Assembly: GCA_031254955.1 (NCBI GenBank)
Contig: JAIRTK010000314.1
Span: 1-8,956 of the forward strand
Length of the DNA: 8,956 nt
Origin: Opitutaceae bacterium
GTDB taxonomy: Bacteria; Verrucomicrobiota; Verrucomicrobiia; Opitutales; Opitutaceae
Reading direction: 5' to 3'
Positions 5,742 through 8,956 of this stretch are shown piece by piece. The notes beneath the pieces are model-generated. The model saw nothing but the letters and a program-made list of their open reading frames with translations. It did not search any database and was not told where the DNA came from. The first letter of the stretch is position 1. The number at the start of each line of letters is the position of its first letter. A program made the translations under genes and the position numbers.

Positions 5742-6524
5742 ATGCCGAAAATCACCACGCACAGCATTCGCAAACTCAAGGGCCGGCAGCCCATCGTCGT
5801 CGTCACGGCTTATGACGCGCCCACGGCGCGTTATGCCGACGCGGCGGGCGTCGATAGCATTCTCGTGGGCGATTCCTTGGGCAACGTCGTGCTCGGGCAC
5901 GAGCACACCGTCCCGGTCACGCTCGACGACATCTGCCATCACACCGCGGCTGTGGTCCGCGCGCGTCCCGCCGCCCTTGTCGCCGCCGACCTGCCGTTTG
6001 CCGAGGCGCATTACTCCTTCGACCGCGTGCTCGCCTCCTGCCAGCGCCTCCTCCAGCAGGGCGGGGCCGGGGCCGTGAAGATCGAGGGCGGCGCGGAAAT
6101 CGCGCCCGTGATCGCGCGCCTCACCGCCGCCGGCATCCCCGTGTGGGGCCACATCGGCTTGAAGCCGCAGCAAATCCTCGCGCTTGGCCATTACAAAAAA
6201 TTCGGCGGCACCGCCGCCGAGCGCGTCGCGCTCCTCGCCGACGCCCGCGCGCTTGAGCAGGCGGGCGTGTTTGCCCTGCTCATCGAGTTTACCGACTCCG
6301 AATGCGCGCGCGCCATCACCGAGGCCGCGGGCGTGCCGACCATCGGCATCGGCGCGGGGCCGCATTGCGACGGGCAGGTGCTGGTCGCGCACGATCTTCT
6401 CGGGCTTACCCCGTCCGGGTATCTGCCCGGCTTCGCCAGACAGTTTGCCAACGCGGGCGCGGAATACCAGAAAGGGTTTGCGGCTTTTGCCGAGGCCGTG
6501 CGCGCCAAAAAATTTCCCAAATGA
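5742..6524 (+). CDS. panB: 3-methyl-2-oxobutanoate hydroxymethyltransferase
   Basis: A 260-residue cytoplasmic PanB. It transfers a one-carbon unit from 5,10-methylenetetrahydrofolate to 2-oxoisovalerate, giving ketopantoate, the first committed step to pantothenate and coenzyme A. Visible landmarks are VTAYDAPTAR (21-30), LVGDSLGNVVLGHEHTVPVT (41-60) with metal-ligand D44, AADLPF (81-86) with D83, VKIEGG (112-117) with K113 and E115, HIGLKPQ (137-143) and catalytic E182 in LLIEF, then GIGAGPHCDGQVLVAHDLLG (202-221). All expected active-site residues are present and the length is normal. The ATG at 5742 fits the family N-terminus; no Shine-Dalgarno precedes it. panC and panD are not in this window. 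Its last codons overlap the next gene as ATGA. Confidence 0.98.
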   Translation: MPKITTHSIRKLKGRQPIVVVTAYDAPTARYADAAGVDSILVGDSLGNVVLGHEHTVPVTLDDICHHTAAVVRARPAALVAADLPFAEAHYSFDRVLASCQRLLQQGGAGAVKIEGGAEIAPVIARLTAAGIPVWGHIGLKPQQILALGHYKKFGGTAAERVALLADARALEQAGVFALLIEFTDSECARAITEAAGVPTIGIGAGPHCDGQVLVAHDLLGLTPSGYLPGFARQFANAGAEYQKGFAAFAEAVRAKKFPK

Positions 6525-6994
6525 TCCCGCTTCCACCCTTCCCTATTCCTCCTATCGACGAATTGCTCGACACCATCGTCATGCCGTGGTGCGAGGAGCA
6601 CTCCGCCCATGCCATCAGGCACGGGCGGGCGCTTACTCCCGACGAGATGCAAATCGCCGCCTGCGTCGGCGCGGAAGACCCGAAGCGGATTCGCGTGCTC
6701 AGCGTCCCGCAGGTGCCTTTCCCGGAAAACAAGCTCATTTGCTCCATCGCCGAGCACGTCGGGTTGTCCACCGGGCACATCGGCAGCCTGACGCTGGGCC
6801 ACGGCATTATCATTCGCAAGGACCAGCAGGGGCGCGCCGATGTCTGGCCGCACGAATTCCGCCACGTCGCGCAATGCGAGTGCCTCGGGGGGCTGCGTTG
6901 GTTCATGCGGTTGCACATTCTGGAGGCCATCCATTTTGGCTATGGCATGGGCCCGCTCGAAATCGACGCCAAGCACGCCGAGCTGCTGATTTGA
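6521..6994 (+). CDS. Small HExxH metallopeptidase-like protein of unknown function
   Basis: A 157-residue protein beginning at the ATG of an ATGA overlap with the panB stop, a classic translational-coupling arrangement. The open frame extends upstream, but inside panB and without recognisable sequence, so 6521 is the sensible start. It carries WPHEFRHVAQ (109-118), a zincin HExxH motif (H111, E112, H115), and GPLEIDA (144-150) about 30 residues later, where E147 is a plausible third zinc ligand. The central segment LSTGHIGSLTLGHGIIIR (82-99) looks like the edge strands of such a fold. I see no signal peptide or membrane helix, so it is probably cytoplasmic. Similar HE(F/L)RHVAQ...PLE proteins of unknown function exist, so the family is probably not new. 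Whether it is an active peptidase, and why it travels with panB, are unknown. Confidence 0.8.
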   Translation: MIPLPPFPIPPIDELLDTIVMPWCEEHSAHAIRHGRALTPDEMQIAACVGAEDPKRIRVLSVPQVPFPENKLICSIAEHVGLSTGHIGSLTLGHGIIIRKDQQGRADVWPHEFRHVAQCECLGGLRWFMRLHILEAIHFGYGMGPLEIDAKHAELLI

Positions 6995-6999
6995 AACCC

Positions 7000-7140
7000 G
7001 CTTTGCCGTCCCGCCGTCCCGCCGTCCCGCGCGTCCCGCCGCCTTGTCGCGCTGCCACCTTGTCGTCCCGCCACTTTGTCGCCTTGTTGCCTCGCCGCGC
7101 TGACGCTTTGCCGTCCGTCGCTCTGTCGCCTTGTCCGTTC
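7000..7140. repeat. C-rich degenerate short tandem tract
   Basis: It opens with three exact CCGTCCCG octamers (about 7006-7029) and degenerates into 8-9-nt variants built on CGCCTTGTCG and CCGCCACTTTGTC. Strand composition is strongly skewed to C and T. It begins immediately after the HExxH gene stop. Confidence 0.65.
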
Positions 7141-7250
7141 CCACCTGCAATGTCCCTGGGGGCGCCGTCCACGCGGCGAACCTTCTGGTCGCGCCCGCCG
7201 CCATCATGGACGCGGTGAGGACGCGGGGTTGGATTTTCATGCCGGGACGC

Positions 7251-7278
7251 GCCGGCAGGCCCCGCGCCGGCTGCCGGC
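7251..7278. repeat. GC-rich hairpin, 8-bp stem
   Basis: GCCGGCAG and CTGCCGGC flank a 12-base GC-rich loop. Without a following T-run it is not a standard terminator. Confidence 0.5.
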
Positions 7279-7338
7279 TCCTCGGGCTGAAGAAGTATCC
7301 GGTTTTGGGGTTCTTCGCTAGTTTGAGTGGCTGTTTTT

Positions 7339-7407
7339 CTCACGCAGAGGCGTGGAGACGCGGAGACGTCCGGGTTTCCTCTCTGCGCTTCCGCGTCTCT
7401 GCGTGAG
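7339..7407. repeat. Inverted repeat of the CTCACGCAGAG type
   Basis: The arms 7339-7365 and 7381-7407 start with a perfect CTCACGCAGAG / CTCTGCGTGAG match and pair at 22 of 27 positions overall, with a 15-base spacer. The motif resembles a widespread intergenic repeat seen in many unrelated bacteria. Confidence 0.7.
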
Positions 7408-7483
7408 TGTATCCGTTGGGTTTCATACCCTTTCCCTGTGAACATGACACTTTATACCCTTTGCGAATGAAAATTACCCTTCA

Positions 7484-7550
7484 GGTAGGGCGAGGCGTCC
7501 CGCCGAGCCGTGTGAACCGCTCGCGGCTCGGCGGGACGCCTCGCCCTACC
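7484..7550. repeat. Perfect 27-bp stem hairpin
   Basis: The arms 7484-7510 and 7524-7550 are exact reverse complements over 27 bases, beginning GGTAGGGCGAGGCGTCCC and ending GGGACGCCTCGCCCTACC, with a 13-base loop. Outside it, AATGAAAAT (7466-7474) and GTTTTCATT (near 7572-7580) are a weaker second inverted pair, so the mobile unit may be larger than the stem. No coding content was seen. Confidence 0.85.
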
Positions 7551-7658
7551 TTTAACGGCTTCCATTGGGGGGTTTTCATTAGGAACGGGGATTAATGCCG
7601 TTTCTAGAGCATTTTCGGTTTACTTTGCCGCCAACGCAAGAGGACTGGCGCGGGAGCG

Positions 7659-7775
7659 CCGGTAGGGAGGCCTCTCCGAGGCCTCCTCGAGAACGCTTCA
7701 AACGCCTCGATTACTCCATGAAGCTCAAACCGCCAGCCCCGCACGGCGGAGGCCTCGGAGAGGCCTCCCTACCGG
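7659..7775. repeat. BIME-like pair of inverted REP units, 28-bp perfect arms
   Basis: The arms 7659-7686 and 7748-7775 are exact reverse complements (first beginning CCGGTAGGGAGGCCTC) separated by 61 bases. Each arm can also fold alone, as GGAGGCCT and AGGCCTCC flank a five-base loop. This two-level symmetry is the layout of bacterial interspersed mosaic elements. It starts 35 bases downstream of the autotransporter stop and may also act at that transcript's 3' end. Confidence 0.82.
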
Positions 7776-7809
7776 GGGCTTTGGGGAGCGGGGCGGGCGT
7801 GGGCGGGCT

Positions 7810-8956
7810 TCACCACAGGCGGCGGTGGCCGAGGTGCAGCGACCAGGGGCGCTCGTGGCGCGCGGCTTTGCTGTATTCGTAATCCAGATACAACTGGCTT
7901 TCCGCGTCGATGCGCCAGCTCGCGCCAAAACCGAACTCCTCGCGCCAGCCGTCGCAGTCCGGGACGAAGGGTTTCCCACCGGCGTGGATCGTTCCGCCGG
8001 CGGTGTCGGTCCTCGCCACGCCGAACTTGCCGTAGGGGGTCCAGCGCGAGTTGGCGAGGGTGCGTCCGAAGCGCACGAGGGCGCGGTATTGGGCGGCGCG
8101 GGCGGTGTCGAGTTTCACGTCGAGGGTCTGGTTTCCGGGCGTGGTGCGGTAGTCGGCGCCGCGCAGCCATGCGATGGCGGCTTGCGCGGCAGGTTCGACC
8201 CACCAGCCGGCACCGGCGGGGGAGCTTGCGAGGCGGTGGTTTTGTCCGAGGTAGCGGTTTTGTTCGAGGTGGTTGCCTTGTTCGAGGTGGCGGTTTTGTT
8301 CGAAGCGGCGGCCCAGTTCGAGGGAGAGGCCTTGGGCGGCGCTGGTGTAGGCGCCGCGCACGGGGTGGCCGGCGGCGGTGAGGGTGTCGAAGCGGTGTTT
8401 GTAGCGGTCGGCCTTGAGCACGAGGTCGGCGTGCCAGCCGGCGTCGTGCAGCCACGCGGCGTAGAGGCCGGCGGAGAGGTTGCTGGTGTGGCCGGTGGCG
8501 CCGGCGCCGGCGAAGTCGCGGTCGATGCGGCCTTGGTCGATGAAGCCGCCGAGCAGGGCGGTGCCGGCGTGTTCGTCGAGGCGGAAGGCGCGGTCGCCGC
8601 CGGCGGTCAGGCCGTAGGCGTATTGGGTGAAGGCGCGTCCGGTGAGGCCGGCGTCGGCGTGCAGGCGGTAGGCGCGGGCGCGCGCCCAGATGTTGCCGGT
8701 GGTGGAAGCGGCATCCTGCCGCTTTTCAGGAGAAGGGGTTTCAGGCGAATGGGGGTTAGGCGAATGGGTGGCAGACGAATGGGTTTTAGGTGAATGGGGG
8801 GCAGACAAGCGGCGGGACGCGGCTTCCACTCTTACGTCGCCCATGCGCAGATACAGCGCGTCGAGGGAGTAGTGCCAGTCGCGGGCCAGCAGCGCGGCGG
8901 TGTTGAGGATGGCGTCGGCGGTGGCCGAGAGGTGGGCGCGGGCCAGATACCAGTTG
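7810..8956 (-). CDS. Autotransporter outer-membrane beta-barrel protein, C-terminal part (5' end outside window)
   Basis: The minus-strand frame is open from the right edge to a TGA at 7810, giving 381 visible residues; an internal ATG at 8844 is not the true start because coding-like sequence (LARDWHYSLDALYLR) continues upstream of it. The visible part matches the autotransporter barrel domain (PF03797): the lead-in SLDALYLRMGDVR, the typical start GNIWARARAYRLHAD, then alternating amphipathic strands such as AYGLTAGGDRAF, SAGLYAAWLHDAGWHADLVL, PYGKFGVART and ESQLYLDYEYSKA, ending in tryptophan (LHLGHRRLW), as expected for BAM-dependent insertion. The passenger lies outside the window. A 43-residue block inserted after MGDVR derives from two REP-like palindromes and a 15-nt array. 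A hexapeptide array (GRRFEQ NRHLEQ GNHLEQ NRYLGQ) sits in a probable loop. Passenger function is unknown. Confidence 0.88.
   Translation of the reverse strand, partial: NWYLARAHLSATADAILNTAALLARDWHYSLDALYLRMGDVRVEAASRRLSAPHSPKTHSSATHSPNPHSPETPSPEKRQDAASTTGNIWARARAYRLHADAGLTGRAFTQYAYGLTAGGDRAFRLDEHAGTALLGGFIDQGRIDRDFAGAGATGHTSNLSAGLYAAWLHDAGWHADLVLKADRYKHRFDTLTAAGHPVRGAYTSAAQGLSLELGRRFEQNRHLEQGNHLEQNRYLGQNHRLASSPAGAGWWVEPAAQAAIAWLRGADYRTTPGNQTLDVKLDTARAAQYRALVRFGRTLANSRWTPYGKFGVARTDTAGGTIHAGGKPFVPDCDGWREEFGFGASWRIDAESQLYLDYEYSKAARHERPWSLHLGHRRLW
8240..8329 (-). repeat. 18-nt tandem array in the autotransporter barrel
   Basis: Five consecutive 18-nt units, the best of them TTTTGTTCGAGGTGGCGG-like on the plus strand, with a possible degenerate sixth to the left. 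On the coding strand they encode hexapeptides GRRFEQ, NRHLEQ, GNHLEQ, NRYLGQ and NHRLAS. The position between predicted strands suggests a surface loop or periplasmic turn. Confidence 0.85.
8702..8830 (-). repeat. REP-bracketed in-frame insertion in the autotransporter gene
   Basis: The left end 8702-8724 contains a perfect hairpin (AAGCGGCA, TCC, TGCCGCTT); the right end 8807-8829 is the inverted copy, matching at 20 of 23 positions. Between them lie five 15-nt units (8729-8803) of the type GGCGAATGGGTGGCA, encoding pentapeptides PHSPK, THSSA, THSPN, PHSPE and TPSPE. Removing 129 bases would join MGDVR directly to TGNIWARARAY, a normal barrel start, in frame. Confidence 0.82.

Larger units (their letters stand above)
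6995..7809. other. Convergent intergenic region packed with palindromes
   Basis: These 815 bases lie between the stop codons of the HExxH gene and the autotransporter and contain no gene I can support. They hold a C-rich degenerate tandem tract (7000-7140), a GC hairpin (7251-7278), an inverted repeat (7339-7407), a large perfect hairpin (7484-7550) and a pair of inverted REP-like units (7659-7775). A 91-residue plus-strand frame at 7131-7406 runs through repeats and was rejected. Confidence 0.65.

Noticed and set aside
5631..6536. 301-residue minus-strand frame opposite panB
   Set aside because: Antisense shadow; panB has all its catalytic motifs on the plus strand.
7131..7406. 91-residue plus-strand frame in the convergent gap
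   Set aside because: It runs through a hairpin and ends within the CTCACGCAGAG repeat; the middle (VPGGAVHAANLLVAPAAIMD) looks mildly protein-like, but I recognise no family, and a gene remnant cannot be shown.
7825..8793. 322-residue plus-strand frame opposite the autotransporter
   Set aside because: Glycine/valine/alanine-rich antisense shadow; the minus strand has barrel strands and a terminal tryptophan.

Overview
The window is GC-rich bacterial DNA holding seven genes, one of them cut by the right edge. Gene content fits a Gram-negative, probably anaerobic or fermentative bacterium: a Tat-exported DUF362 protein with a membrane polyferredoxin, an ECF vitamin/nucleobase transporter S component, and an outer-membrane autotransporter barrel. 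Abundant REP-like palindromes, some lying inside genes, are reminiscent of Verrucomicrobiota, especially Opitutaceae. That placement is inference from style and not a database result.

Layout. Positions 270-5055 form a minus-strand block read right to left. It begins with an ECF S component (5055-4510) and a type I phosphoribosyltransferase (4487-4077). Next come a 210-bp element with 14-bp terminal inverted repeats, a DUF362 protein (3810-2872), a repeat-filled 750-bp gap, and a NapH/NapG-like six-cluster ferredoxin fusion (2120-270). A divergent 686-bp intergenic region (5056-5741) with several palindromes leads to plus-strand panB (5742-6524). panB overlaps a small HExxH protein (6521-6994) by four bases. 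A convergent 815-bp region (6995-7809) is packed with palindromes and a degenerate tandem tract. Beyond it lies the C-terminal part of a minus-strand autotransporter (8955-7810).

How the genes may work together. The S component and phosphoribosyltransferase are spaced like an operon and suggest import plus phosphoribosylation of a base or base-like vitamin precursor; the substrate cannot be read from sequence. The DUF362 protein and the ferredoxin fusion both carry Tat motifs and probably act as an extracytoplasmic redox pair of unknown function. panB is the first committed step of pantothenate synthesis; its overlapping partner looks like a minimal metallopeptidase of unknown role.

The most unusual aspect is repeat architecture. 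Tandem arrays with periods of 9, 15 (three times) and 18 nt occur, all multiples of three. Three of these arrays lie in frame inside genes, encoding linker or loop sequence, and two are beside or between REP-like palindromes. All six visible start codons lack a recognisable Shine-Dalgarno sequence. No CRISPR array, tRNA, rRNA or transposase gene was seen.
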